Shown here one piece after another: positions 53,391 through 61,600 of a DNA stretch of 64,000 nt. Position numbers and translations under genes: made by a program. Position 1 is the stretch's first letter, and every line of letters starts with the position of its first letter. The stretch is from Foetidibacter luteolus (GTDB lineage Bacteria; Bacteroidota; Bacteroidia; Chitinophagales; Chitinophagaceae): contig NZ_VVIP01000028.1 of the NCBI RefSeq assembly GCF_009650435.1, positions 79,052-143,051 of the forward strand, read 5' to 3'. The notes beneath the pieces are model-generated. The model saw nothing but the letters and a program-made list of their open reading frames with translations. It was not told the origin of the DNA and searched no databases.

Positions 53391-54083
53391 TTACAGGAAT
53401 TTCTTTAGTAGTTCCCTTAATTCAGCAACACCCTCCGTTGCAGGCTTCTCTATGCTGGTAACATTATAGAAGGATGAATTGTAGGGTATTTTTTTGTCAA
53501 CAATAAATTTAGGGCAATGCCGTGGTGCATAATTTACCAGGCCTGCGGCCGGATAAACCACCAGCGATGTGCCCACCACCACGAATATGTCTGCGGCGGC
53601 CGCAAGTTCGGCGGCTGGTTCAATCATCGGCACAGCCTCCTCAAACCAAACGATGGCCGGGCGTAACTGTCCGCCGTCCTCTGCGGTATCGCCAAGCTTT
53701 ATATCATCCCTTATATCATACAGGCGCTCTTCATCAATCTCGCTGCGCATCTTAAAAATTTCGCCATGCAGGTGCAGTATGCTCTTGCTGCCTGCCCTTT
53801 CATGCAGGTCATCTATATTTTGGGTTATTATCTTCACATCAAAATCATCCTGCAATGCTGCAAGTCCAACATGCGCTGCATTGGGCTGCGCTTTGGCAAC
53901 TTCTTTCCTGCGGTAATTGTAAAAATCCAGCACCAATTGCGGATTTTTGCGCCAGCCACGGGGCGTTGCTACATCTTCTATATCATATCCTTCCCAAAGG
54001 CCATCACTATCGCGAAAGGTTTTAAGGCCGCTTTCTGCACTAATGCCTGCACCCGTTAACACCACAAGTTTTTTCTTAACCAT
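53391..54083 (-). CDS. cobB: NAD-dependent protein deacylase, sirtuin class III
   Basis: A 230-residue sirtuin. The NAD-binding GAGISAESGL is at 11-20, QNIDDLH at 88-94 and catalytic His106 in LHLHGE. Tyr55 and Arg58 in FYNYRRKE are the residues that in SIRT5 and CobB bind acidic acyl groups, so desuccinylase or demalonylase activity is likely in addition to deacetylation. The zinc-binding Cys residues are missing, as in many small class III sirtuins. It lies just upstream (on the opposite strand) of PdeM. Confidence 0.92.
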   Translation of the reverse strand: MVKKKLVVLTGAGISAESGLKTFRDSDGLWEGYDIEDVATPRGWRKNPQLVLDFYNYRRKEVAKAQPNAAHVGLAALQDDFDVKIITQNIDDLHERAGSKSILHLHGEIFKMRSEIDEERLYDIRDDIKLGDTAEDGGQLRPAIVWFEEAVPMIEPAAELAAAADIFVVVGTSLVVYPAAGLVNYAPRHCPKFIVDKKIPYNSSFYNVTSIEKPATEGVAELRELLKKFL

Positions 54084-54159
54084 GCTATAAAATTATTGGG
54101 ATGAAATTAAATAATAATGGCAGCATACTGCCATAATCAAATTTATATTTGCAGCCCTT

Positions 54160-54819
54160 ATGTTTTTACCGGTTAAGCACAATATTCATAACAACGCATT
54201 TTGGTTGTTGCCGCAGCGGGCCATCTATTGGGAAGAGCAACAGGCTTTAATTGTAAGCGACCTTCACCTGGGCAAGACCGGGCATTTCAGGAAAAGCGGC
54301 ATTGCTGTGCCACAGAATGTGTACAAGGATGACCTTCACCGCCTTTTCTCCATCATCCAGCACTACAAGGCTGAACAATTGATTATTGTTGGTGACATGT
54401 TTCACAGCAAAGCCAATAAAGAGGTGGATTTGTTCAGCCGCTGGCGCACGGATGTATCGCAGCTTTCCATCCACCTGGTAAAGGGCAACCATGATATACT
54501 GCAGGATGTGTATTACGCTGCTGCCGGCATACACGTTACTGATGAAATGCTGCAGGTACAGCAATTTTCCTTTGTGCACGACCCCGTACTCTGCGAAAAA
54601 AATACCGGAAAAGATAGTTATTATTTCTGCGGGCATATTCACCCCGGTATTACAGTAAGAGGGGGCAGCAGGCAGGCACTAAGCTTTCCCTGCTTTTATT
54701 TTACAGCTTCACATGCGGTATTGCCCGCTTTTAGCGCCTTTACAGGCATGTACATGATAAGGCGTAAAGAAAATGAAAATGTGTTTGCCATAGTGAATGG
54801 CAACATTATGCCCCTGTAG
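54160..54819 (+). CDS. pdeM: PdeM-family metallophosphoesterase (ligase-associated DNA damage response endonuclease)
   Basis: A 219-residue calcineurin-like protein. Metal-binding motifs in order: SDLHLGKTGHFRKSG (Asp34, His36), VGDMFHSK, KGNHD and CGHIHPGI. The LGKTGHFRKSGIAVP block identifies the PdeM branch, which is often linked to the Lhr helicase, DNA ligase and exonuclease of a DNA damage response cluster. Those partners are not in this window. The HDAC-family gene follows after 30 bp. Confidence 0.9.
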   Translation: MFLPVKHNIHNNAFWLLPQRAIYWEEQQALIVSDLHLGKTGHFRKSGIAVPQNVYKDDLHRLFSIIQHYKAEQLIIVGDMFHSKANKEVDLFSRWRTDVSQLSIHLVKGNHDILQDVYYAAAGIHVTDEMLQVQQFSFVHDPVLCEKNTGKDSYYFCGHIHPGITVRGGSRQALSFPCFYFTASHAVLPAFSAFTGMYMIRRKENENVFAIVNGNIMPL

Positions 54820-54848
54820 TTGTTTAGTAAGTGCAATAAAACATCCGC

Positions 54849-55751
54849 ATGGTAAAAATAGCTTACAACCAGTTATACGCACACCCTTTACCGGAAGGCC
54901 ACCGTTTTCCCATGCTGAAGTATGAATTGATTGCCGGGCAGTTATTGCATGAAGGAACAATTAATGAAACCAATTTATTTTCGCCGGCAGTATGCCGCGA
55001 AGAAGTGGTTTTGTTAACACATGAGAAAGAATACCTTGACAAACTGCTAAACCAGCAGTTAAGCCCATCGGAGCAACGCAAGATAGGTTTTCCGCAATCA
55101 CCACGGCTTACACAACGGGAACTGGTAATTACCCAAGGAACTATTGATTGTTGCAGCTATGCCCAACAGTTTGGCGTAGCCCTGAACGTTGCAGGAGGAA
55201 CCCATCATGCTTATGCCAACCGCGGCGAAGGTTTTTGCCTGCTGAATGATATGGCGGTGGCTGCCAATTATTTACTGCACCAAAAACAAGCCCGGCAAAT
55301 AATTATTATTGACCTTGATGTACACCAGGGCAACGGTACCGCTAAAATTTTTGAAAACGATGACAGGGTTTTTACTTTCAGCATGCATGGCGCCCACAAC
55401 TACCCTTTTCACAAAGAAAAAAGCGACCTGGATATCCCGCTGCAGGATGGTACCGACACTGCAACTTACCTGCAACTGCTGTATAACACATTACCGGCTT
55501 TAATTGATAAAGTAAACCCAGACTTTGCTTTTTACCTTTCCGGTGTTGATATACTGGAAACAGACCGGTTTGGGAAACTGCAGGTAACAGTGGATGGCTG
55601 CCGGTTAAGAGATGAATTTGTGTTTAATACACTCAGGCAACACAGCATACCAGTAACAGTAGCAATGGGCGGTGGTTATTCACCGGATGTAAAAACCGTA
55701 GCAGATGCGCATTGCAATACCTTCAGGAGTGCCGTGAGCATTTATAGCTAA
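54849..55751 (+). CDS. Histone-deacetylase-family (class II-like) deacylase
   Basis: A 300-residue zinc amidohydrolase. GGTHHAY has the charge-relay pair (His119, His120), IIDLDVHQGNG holds the zinc ligands Asp155 and His159 with Asp157, and a later Asp in YLSGVDILETD completes the site. Bacterial members deacetylate small molecules or proteins such as acetoin-related or polyamine substrates; the target is unknown. It is 30 bp downstream of pdeM and probably co-transcribed. Confidence 0.92.
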   Translation: MVKIAYNQLYAHPLPEGHRFPMLKYELIAGQLLHEGTINETNLFSPAVCREEVVLLTHEKEYLDKLLNQQLSPSEQRKIGFPQSPRLTQRELVITQGTIDCCSYAQQFGVALNVAGGTHHAYANRGEGFCLLNDMAVAANYLLHQKQARQIIIIDLDVHQGNGTAKIFENDDRVFTFSMHGAHNYPFHKEKSDLDIPLQDGTDTATYLQLLYNTLPALIDKVNPDFAFYLSGVDILETDRFGKLQVTVDGCRLRDEFVFNTLRQHSIPVTVAMGGGYSPDVKTVADAHCNTFRSAVSIYS

Positions 55752-55784
55752 AGTATGCAATAATTGCAGTGAAGTATTTTTACG

Positions 55785-56540
55785 TTAGTTCATTTTGCGC
55801 TTAAGGCTGGTTACCTGCTCCTGCAGATCGGTTACGAGATGTGCCAGTTGATTTACATCCCACCGTTGCAGGGTATTGGCCTTGGTAAGTATCATTTGCG
55901 CTTTCCACATTTCAAGTATATCATCTGTATTTACCTGGTATGGCTCAAACTGGGGATTATCGCTTACAAGCGTTACCTTGTTCCTAACCTTATTGTTGCG
56001 TAGTACCCTTTTATAAACAATGCCTTCGTTCTTGGAAATAACCACGTAAGTATTGTTGGATTTCACTTCTTCCACCGTATCCACTTTCTCGCCCACTATC
56101 ACACTGCCGCTGGGGGTGGGCAGCATACTGTCCCCAACAATTTCAAAGGCGCGGTATTGGCCGGGGGCAAGCATGGGCAGGGTAAAGGTATTTAGCTCGT
56201 CAATAAATTCCGGGTCTGCATAGCCGGCAAGATAACCTGCCGCGGCTTTTACCGGCACAAGATGTATTACCTGTGCGTCTGAAGCCATTTTTAACTGCCT
56301 GCGTTTATCGAGATAACTGCCGCCGGTTTTTGATGCACTGAGGTCTTTCAATAACAATTCGTCAAGACTTAGCTTAAACATGCTGCAGATAAATTCAAGC
56401 ACATCAAGGCGGGGCTCGGCCCTCTCCTCTTCGTAAGCACCTACAAGAGAACGTTTTATTTTTAGCTTGTTGGCAAATTCTTCCTGCGTCCATCCACGAA
56501 GTTTACGCAGGTATCGAAGGTTTTTTCCGGCATAACTCAT
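55785..56540 (-). CDS. LexA-like XRE / S24 self-cleaving repressor
   Basis: A 251-residue protein. An XRE-type helix-turn-helix (about 5-62) is followed by an S24 peptidase domain with all self-cleavage features: Ala101-Gly102 in KAAAGYL as the likely scissile bond, Ser138 in VGDSMLP and Lys177 in VYKRVL. The C-terminus is a coiled coil. Two ACTAA-N5-TTAG(T/C) sites lie in its own promoter (separate entry), so autoregulation is likely. It could be a damage-responsive repressor or a phage-like CI repressor, but no prophage is nearby. Confidence 0.92.
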   Translation of the reverse strand: MSYAGKNLRYLRKLRGWTQEEFANKLKIKRSLVGAYEEERAEPRLDVLEFICSMFKLSLDELLLKDLSASKTGGSYLDKRRQLKMASDAQVIHLVPVKAAAGYLAGYADPEFIDELNTFTLPMLAPGQYRAFEIVGDSMLPTPSGSVIVGEKVDTVEEVKSNNTYVVISKNEGIVYKRVLRNNKVRNKVTLVSDNPQFEPYQVNTDDILEMWKAQMILTKANTLQRWDVNQLAHLVTDLQEQVTSLKRKMN

Positions 56541-56542
56541 AA

Positions 56543-56588
56543 ACTAACTGATTTAGCCGCAAAATACTAATTATTTTAGTTGTGCAAA
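56543..56588 (-). promoter_or_regulatory. Promoter with tandem operators for the LexA-like gene
   Basis: On the minus strand: -33 TTTG (plus 56585-56588), an 18-nt spacer, then -7 TATTTTG (plus 56560-56566). The perfect operator ACTAA-N5-TTAGT is at 56566-56580, filling the spacer and sharing its last T with the -7 box. A second site, ACTAA-N5-TTAGC (plus 56543-56557), lies centred 23 bp downstream, just before the start codon. Confidence 0.75.
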
Positions 56589-56670
56589 ACTTTTTTTACG
56601 GTTTTATTTGTTTCCTGAGTTTTTACAACATATGAGGGCGCTTTGTGGTACACACCTGGCCACATAAACC

Positions 56671-56794
56671 GTAGCGTGTTGCACCGGCGGGTGAGGGATT
56701 GCAGCGGTTACCCCGCTGAAGCCTTTGCAGCAGAGCCCTGTGGCGGAGTAATAGCGGAAAGCCCGACCCCTTGCGCAGCTTGGGGGCACCCCCT
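56671..56794 (+). repeat. R1 intergenic element
   Basis: Complete copy with GTGTTGCACCGGCGGGTGAG, GGCGGAGTAATAGCGGAAAG and the tail CCCCTTGCGCAGCTTGGGGG. It lies 131 bp upstream of the LexA-like start. The rest of the gap to 57166 shows no gene. Confidence 0.88.
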
Positions 56795-57166
56795 GAAAAT
56801 ATTCCTTTACGGCATGGCGTTGCGGCGTGCATTTTTTACCTTTTTAAACAAAAGCAGGCTGTTATACTTTACCGGCAGACAGCGAATCTTTAAAAACTGG
56901 TATCATAGTTGCGTACTTAGAACATGCGCCTTAAATGGTGTTTGCTGTAAAAGGTTGGTACTATTACGAGCCTGCAGCAGCAAAAAAGAATAACACTTAA
57001 ACAACAAGCATATAACCGAAAGAAAAAATTATGGAGGTTAAATAAAATTTATACCTTCATATTCCGCTTCTGGAATTCTACCCAATATCTGTTTGCCAAA
57101 CCTCGCTTCATTATCCCGGAAACCATAGTGAGATAAACTGATTGGTTACTTTTTTAATTGTATTTG

Positions 57167-57295
57167 ATGAAATATTTCGAATCCTTTAAAGCCGTGGTTA
57201 TTATTGTGTGCATTATAAGCCTATGGCTGTTCGTACTGTTCAATTCAACCAAAGAGAAACGCCTGAAAAACAAGAGAGGTAAAAAAATGATATAA
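57167..57295 (+). CDS. Tiny single-pass membrane protein (42 residues)
   Basis: ATG at 57167, TAA at 57293-57295. The product has a short amphipathic start (MKYFESFKAVV), one hydrophobic helix (VIIVCIISLWLFVLF, about residues 11-25) and a strongly basic tail (KEKRLKNKRGKK), giving an expected inner-membrane orientation with the tail in the cytoplasm. No family is recognised. It sits about 175 bp before argS and shares no obvious operon. It could be a membrane regulator or chance ORF; helix and charge pattern favour real. Confidence 0.5.
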   Translation: MKYFESFKAVVIIVCIISLWLFVLFNSTKEKRLKNKRGKKMI

Positions 57296-57470
57296 ACCTT
57301 TACAAAACAAACCAACATTACTGCTAAAACATACAGCCCAAGACCTGGTTAACCTTTAAAGTTTTTAATGCCGGGCTGCTGATACCTGTGTACCGTACAA
57401 TGCCGTTTTATCTTAACATTTTGCCGGGAAGCGGAGTTGATTATTTTTGCCATCCCAAAAATTAGGAAAG

Positions 57471-59255
57471 ATGAGTGTTGCTGTTACAATAAGAGAAGCC
57501 GCCGCCAAAGCTTTTAATAGTTTATATAACCTGGATATAAAGCCAGCCGATATATTGGTTAATGCCACCAAACCAGAGTTTGAAGGTGAGTACACCATTG
57601 TGCTGTTTGCTTTTGTAAAGCAACTAAAAAAATCTCCGGACGCATTGGGTAATGAACTGGGCGGCTATCTTTTGCAGCATGAAAGCCATCTTTTTTCCGC
57701 ATTTAATGTTATTAAGGGTTTTCTCAACCTCTCAGTAACAGACAGTTACTGGATAAATTTTTTGCAGCAGCAACACAGTAACACATCTTTTGGCCGCAAG
57801 CCCAAAAACGGCCAGAAAGTAATGGTTGAATACTCTTCTCCCAATACCAATAAGCCCTTGCACCTGGGCCATTTGCGCAATAACTTTTTAGGCTGGAGTA
57901 TTGCCGCCATACTGGAAGCCAACGGCTTTGACATTGTTAAGACCTGCATTGTAAACGACCGTGGCATTCACATTTGCAAAAGCATGATTGCATGGCAGTT
58001 GTTTGCCAATGGCGCCACCCCGCAAACCACCGGCCAAAAGGGAGACCATTTTGTGGGCGACTACTATGTGAAGTTTAACGACGAGTATAAGCGGCAAACA
58101 GAAGAACTTATTACCAAAGGACTTACAAAAGAACAGGCCGAAAAAGAAGCCCCTATTATGAAAGCCGCACAGCAAATGCTGCTTGACTGGGAAGCAGGCC
58201 AGCCTGATGTGATGGCACTTTGGCAGCAAATGAACAGTTGGGTATATGCAGGCTTTGACGAGACCTACAAAAGAATAGGGACTGATTTTGACAAAGTATA
58301 TTACGAAAGCAACACCTACCTGCTTGGCAAGGACCTTGTAGAAAGCGGGCTGGCAAAAGGTGTGTTCTTTCAAAAAGAAGATGGCAGCGTTTGGATTGAC
58401 CTTACCGCTGATGGCCTTGATGAAAAAATTGTGCGCAGAAAAGACGGCACTGCTGTTTACATTACGCAGGATATTGGCCTGGCAGTAAACAAATATGATG
58501 AATACAGGTGCGACCAGAGCATATACGTGGTGGGTGATGAGCAGAACTATCATTTTAAGGTATTGAAGCTGATTGCGCAAAAGCTGCAACTGCCCGCTGC
58601 CGATGGCATTTATCACTTGAGCTATGGCATGGTGGAGCTGCCTACCGGCAAAATGAAAAGCCGCGAAGGCACCGTTGTTGACGCGGACGACCTGGTGGAT
58701 GAAATGATAAATATTTCAAGGCAAAAAACAGAAGAACTGGGAAAAGTAAAAGACTTTAATGCGGCGGAGCTTGAAGCCTTATACAATACCATTGGCCTGG
58801 GTGCCCTGAAATTTTTTCTGCTACGGGTTGACCCCAAAAAGCGCATGGTATTTAACCCGGAAGAAAGCATAGATTTTCATGGCTTTACAGGCCCTTTTAT
58901 ACAATACACGCATGCCCGTATTAAAAGCATACTGCGCAAAGAAGAAACGGCCAACGCTGTTGCAGGCAGCACCGCAGGAAATACATTGCTGATGCTGGAA
59001 AAGGATGTTATTAACTGGCTGGAACAGTTTCCTGCTGTTATGGATGAAGCCGGCAACGAGCACGACCCCTCCAAACTGGCTATTTATATTTTTAACCTTG
59101 CTAAGATTTTTAATTCATTCCTAAGTGAGCATTCGATTGTTTACGCCGAATCTCCCGAAAAGAAAACCCTTCGCCTGCAGTTGGCAAGGCTAACCGCCTA
59201 TACGCTCAGCAAAGGCATGCAATTACTGGGCATACAGGTACCTGAAAGAATGTAG
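57471..59255 (+). CDS. argS: Arginyl-tRNA synthetase
   Basis: A 594-residue class I synthetase that charges tRNA-Arg. The start at 57471 follows a purine-rich AGGAAAG that fits a ribosome-binding site; an in-frame ATG at 57447 would add eight residues. The HIGH motif is HLGH at residues 131-134 in SPNTNKPLHLGHLRN, and the KMSKS equivalent is KMKSREG near residue 395. The N-terminal additional domain and the C-terminal anticodon-binding helices are complete. An R2 element starts 18 bp after the stop codon. Confidence 0.97.
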   Translation: MSVAVTIREAAAKAFNSLYNLDIKPADILVNATKPEFEGEYTIVLFAFVKQLKKSPDALGNELGGYLLQHESHLFSAFNVIKGFLNLSVTDSYWINFLQQQHSNTSFGRKPKNGQKVMVEYSSPNTNKPLHLGHLRNNFLGWSIAAILEANGFDIVKTCIVNDRGIHICKSMIAWQLFANGATPQTTGQKGDHFVGDYYVKFNDEYKRQTEELITKGLTKEQAEKEAPIMKAAQQMLLDWEAGQPDVMALWQQMNSWVYAGFDETYKRIGTDFDKVYYESNTYLLGKDLVESGLAKGVFFQKEDGSVWIDLTADGLDEKIVRRKDGTAVYITQDIGLAVNKYDEYRCDQSIYVVGDEQNYHFKVLKLIAQKLQLPAADGIYHLSYGMVELPTGKMKSREGTVVDADDLVDEMINISRQKTEELGKVKDFNAAELEALYNTIGLGALKFFLLRVDPKKRMVFNPEESIDFHGFTGPFIQYTHARIKSILRKEETANAVAGSTAGNTLLMLEKDVINWLEQFPAVMDEAGNEHDPSKLAIYIFNLAKIFNSFLSEHSIVYAESPEKKTLRLQLARLTAYTLSKGMQLLGIQVPERM

Positions 59256-59272
59256 CGTTTATGCAGCGGCAT

Positions 59273-59335
59273 TTTTTTGGGCCCGGCTGTAGAAAAAGCA
59301 TGAGGCTGCCGTTGCGTCGCACTCTTGTGCACCAA
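59273..59335 (+). repeat. R2 intergenic element
   Basis: TTTTTTTGGGCCCGGC at left, GCATGAGGCTGCC, and GTTGCGTCGCACTCTTGTGC at right. It starts 18 bp after the argS stop. The rest of the 376-bp gap contains the direct repeat below. Confidence 0.82.
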
Positions 59336-59495
59336 CGCTTTGCGCAACAGCAAAACCAGCATCCTTCAGCATCAGGATACTGTTGTATTAACTGTACCTG
59401 TACTGCAATTATATAAACCTGCACCCTACCTTACTCGCCGGAGTTACCCTTACGTAACCACCATCATCATGACAAGCCGGGGTTAACACAAATTT

Positions 59496-59553
59496 CAACT
59501 GTTACTCAAAACCAATCCCTTACACATATACAACTGTTATCTAAACCACCTTA
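59496..59553 (+). promoter_or_regulatory. Direct repeat upstream of the DM13/ECF operon
   Basis: CAACTGTTACTCAAAACCA (59496-59514) and CAACTGTTATCTAAACCA (59531-59548), both followed by a TTACA word, with starts 35 bp apart. It lies 80-135 bp before the DM13 start codon. Possible binding sites or overlapping promoters for the sigma factor encoded in the operon. Confidence 0.5.
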
Positions 59554-59631
59554 CAGTTGCAAGGCGCAAAAAATTCTTTGATGGCTGTAAGGTTTGCTCC
59601 TTTATTACGTATCTACTGCCAAAAGCCAGTT

Positions 59632-60048
59632 ATGAAGTACTTATTAACCGCTGCCTTATGCCTGCTGCTGGCAGCAGCTTGCAAAAAAGAAAGTACGCCA
59701 GCCACCCCGCTGGACGAGAATGCAGACACTACCGCAATACTTAAAGATTCCGGCAGCTTTGTTAACGGGCCGTATGGTGTTGTATCCGGCACTGCCAAAA
59801 TCTACAAATCAGCCGGCAAATACCAACTATCGCTGGAAAACTTTACTTCTACCAACGGTCCAGACCTTAAAGTGTACCTGAGCAAAGAGATACAGCCGGT
59901 AAACTTTGTAAACCTGGGCTCCTTAAAATCAACCAGCGGCAACCAGTTGTATAATATTCCAGCCGGTGTGGCAGTGGCTGACTATAAATACGCCCTTATA
60001 CACTGCCAGCAATACAACCACCTGTTTGGCTATGCGGAAAGAAAATAA
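59632..60048 (+). CDS. DM13-domain lipoprotein
   Basis: A 138-residue protein. The start at 59632 opens a lipoprotein signal peptide with lipobox LAAAC. The mature part is a DM13 beta domain (GSFVNGPYGVVSGTAKIYKS, then LSLENFTSTNGPDLKVYLSK). DM13 proteins may bind haem or other cofactors; a redox role has been suggested for related eukaryotic domains. It is the first gene of a four-gene operon with the barrel protein 12 bp downstream. Confidence 0.88.
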   Translation: MKYLLTAALCLLLAAACKKESTPATPLDENADTTAILKDSGSFVNGPYGVVSGTAKIYKSAGKYQLSLENFTSTNGPDLKVYLSKEIQPVNFVNLGSLKSTSGNQLYNIPAGVAVADYKYALIHCQQYNHLFGYAERK

Positions 60049-60060
60049 AAAACCAATTGT

Positions 60061-60978
60061 ATGAAATATGTAATCTTTATTTTGCTCCTGGCAACCGGGG
60101 CCATGCAGGCCCGTGCACAAGGTTGCAGCGATGCCGGCTTTTGCAGTATTGGCGTACTTAAAAATAACACCCACCCCGGCGGCAAAGTCAGCAGGCAACT
60201 TAACATTGGCGCAGGCTATGGGCTTGGCCAGGAAAATACCAGCATTATCAATCCTTATGTCGAATATCAAACGGGGCTGGGTAAAAAATGGGCCCTGCAA
60301 ACCAAGCTTACAGCGGCCTATGCTACGGGGTTTTTGGGCTCCAATTTTAACCTGGGCGATATTTATGTGTTCTCCACTTATGCCGCGGTTAATACGCCAA
60401 CCTCAAGGGTAAATTTATTGGGTGGCATTAAAGCGCCGTTAAGCAGCTCCAACAACAAATACCAGGGTAAGCCCCTTCCGCTGGATTACCAGGCCAGCAT
60501 TGGCACCTGGGATTTTATTGCAGGCATCAACTACATTATAAACAACAAATGGGAAATTAACGGCGGCCTGCAGGTACCGGTTATACAGCGAAACAAAAAC
60601 ACTTTCTTTCCGGATGAATTCATGGGCATGAAAGCCGATGGTTTTGCACCCACCAACAACTTCCGCAGAAAGAGCGATGTATTGGCCAGGTTAGGCTATT
60701 ATATACAGTTGGCTGCTGCATCCATTAGTATAAAGCCCAACCTGCTGGCTATCTATCATACCGGCAAAGACAGCTACGAAGACCGCTTTGGCAAAAGAAC
60801 AACCCTACAGGGCTCTGCGGGCTTAACTCTAAATGCAGGCATTGCCGCCACAAAAAAATTTACCAATGGTAATATACTGGAAGTTGTAGCTGCCACGCCC
60901 TTTATTACCAGGGATGTACGCCCCGATGGCCTTACCCGCAGCGCTGTATTTAATGTTCAGTACAGTTTTGTACTGTAA
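60061..60978 (+). CDS. Outer-membrane-barrel-like protein, unknown function
   Basis: A 305-residue protein with a signal peptide (IFILLLATGAMQARAQ) and many amphipathic beta strands ending in an aromatic residue (FNVQYSFVL). This fits an outer-membrane barrel. The Cys-containing start of the mature region (GCSDAGFCSIG) is repeated in homologues I recall, but I cannot name the family. It lies between the DM13 lipoprotein (12 bp) and the sigma-factor gene (51 bp) in one operon, so it is likely part of the same envelope function. Confidence 0.7.
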   Translation: MKYVIFILLLATGAMQARAQGCSDAGFCSIGVLKNNTHPGGKVSRQLNIGAGYGLGQENTSIINPYVEYQTGLGKKWALQTKLTAAYATGFLGSNFNLGDIYVFSTYAAVNTPTSRVNLLGGIKAPLSSSNNKYQGKPLPLDYQASIGTWDFIAGINYIINNKWEINGGLQVPVIQRNKNTFFPDEFMGMKADGFAPTNNFRRKSDVLARLGYYIQLAAASISIKPNLLAIYHTGKDSYEDRFGKRTTLQGSAGLTLNAGIAATKKFTNGNILEVVAATPFITRDVRPDGLTRSAVFNVQYSFVL

Positions 60979-61029
60979 GCATGGGAGGCAGGTTTTGCTG
61001 CACCCAAAGATTATTTAGCTTTGGCAAAT

Positions 61030-61593
61030 ATGGAGGATAGCTTTTCTTTACAGCCTGACAAATGGGTGGACAACTATGCAGACAAACTGTACACTTACGC
61101 AATGGCAAGGGTAGCCAACGCTGGTGCGGCGGAAGATATTGTACAGGAAACTTTTTTAAGCGCCTGGAAGGCAAGAGACACTTACAATAAACTTGCCTCT
61201 GAGAAAACCTGGCTGTACGTTATTTGTAAGAACAAAATCACAGACTATTACAGGCGCCAGCCAAAATTTACCGTTCCGCTAAACACAGGGGAAGAAGATG
61301 TATATTTTGACCAAACAGACCATTGGACAGAAAGTACAAGACCCCAAAACTGGCCTATTGATTATCACGGCACAATGGAAAGAAAAGAATTTTATAAAAT
61401 ACTGTACCTGTGTAAAAGTAAGCTTAAAGAATTCCAGCAGCGGGTATTCGCACTAAAATACCTGGAAGAACTTGGTTCAGATGAAATCTGCGATACGCTT
61501 TCCATCTCCAAGGAAAATTACTGGGTGCTTCTGCACCGGGCCAAGCTGCATATACGTGCCTGCCTCGAGAAAAACTGGTTACACATAAAATAA
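61030..61593 (+). CDS. ECF-type RNA polymerase sigma factor
   Basis: An about 187-residue sigma-70 family protein. Region 2 is visible (MARVANAGAAEDIVQETFLSAW) and region 4 (FALKYLEELGSDEICDTL, then HRAKLHIRACL). The ATG at 61030 is preferred; an in-frame TTG at 61021 is possible. Third gene of the operon; the following small Cys/His protein is the likely anti-sigma factor. Targets could include the direct-repeat promoter region of this operon. Confidence 0.92.
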   Translation: MEDSFSLQPDKWVDNYADKLYTYAMARVANAGAAEDIVQETFLSAWKARDTYNKLASEKTWLYVICKNKITDYYRRQPKFTVPLNTGEEDVYFDQTDHWTESTRPQNWPIDYHGTMERKEFYKILYLCKSKLKEFQQRVFALKYLEELGSDEICDTLSISKENYWVLLHRAKLHIRACLEKNWLHIK

Positions 61594-61600
61594 AGCCACG

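Noticed and set aside
55785..56540. Prophage CI repressor
   Set aside because: No phage structural, integrase or excision genes surround it; tandem operators and a distant DNA-repair target fit a chromosomal regulator better.
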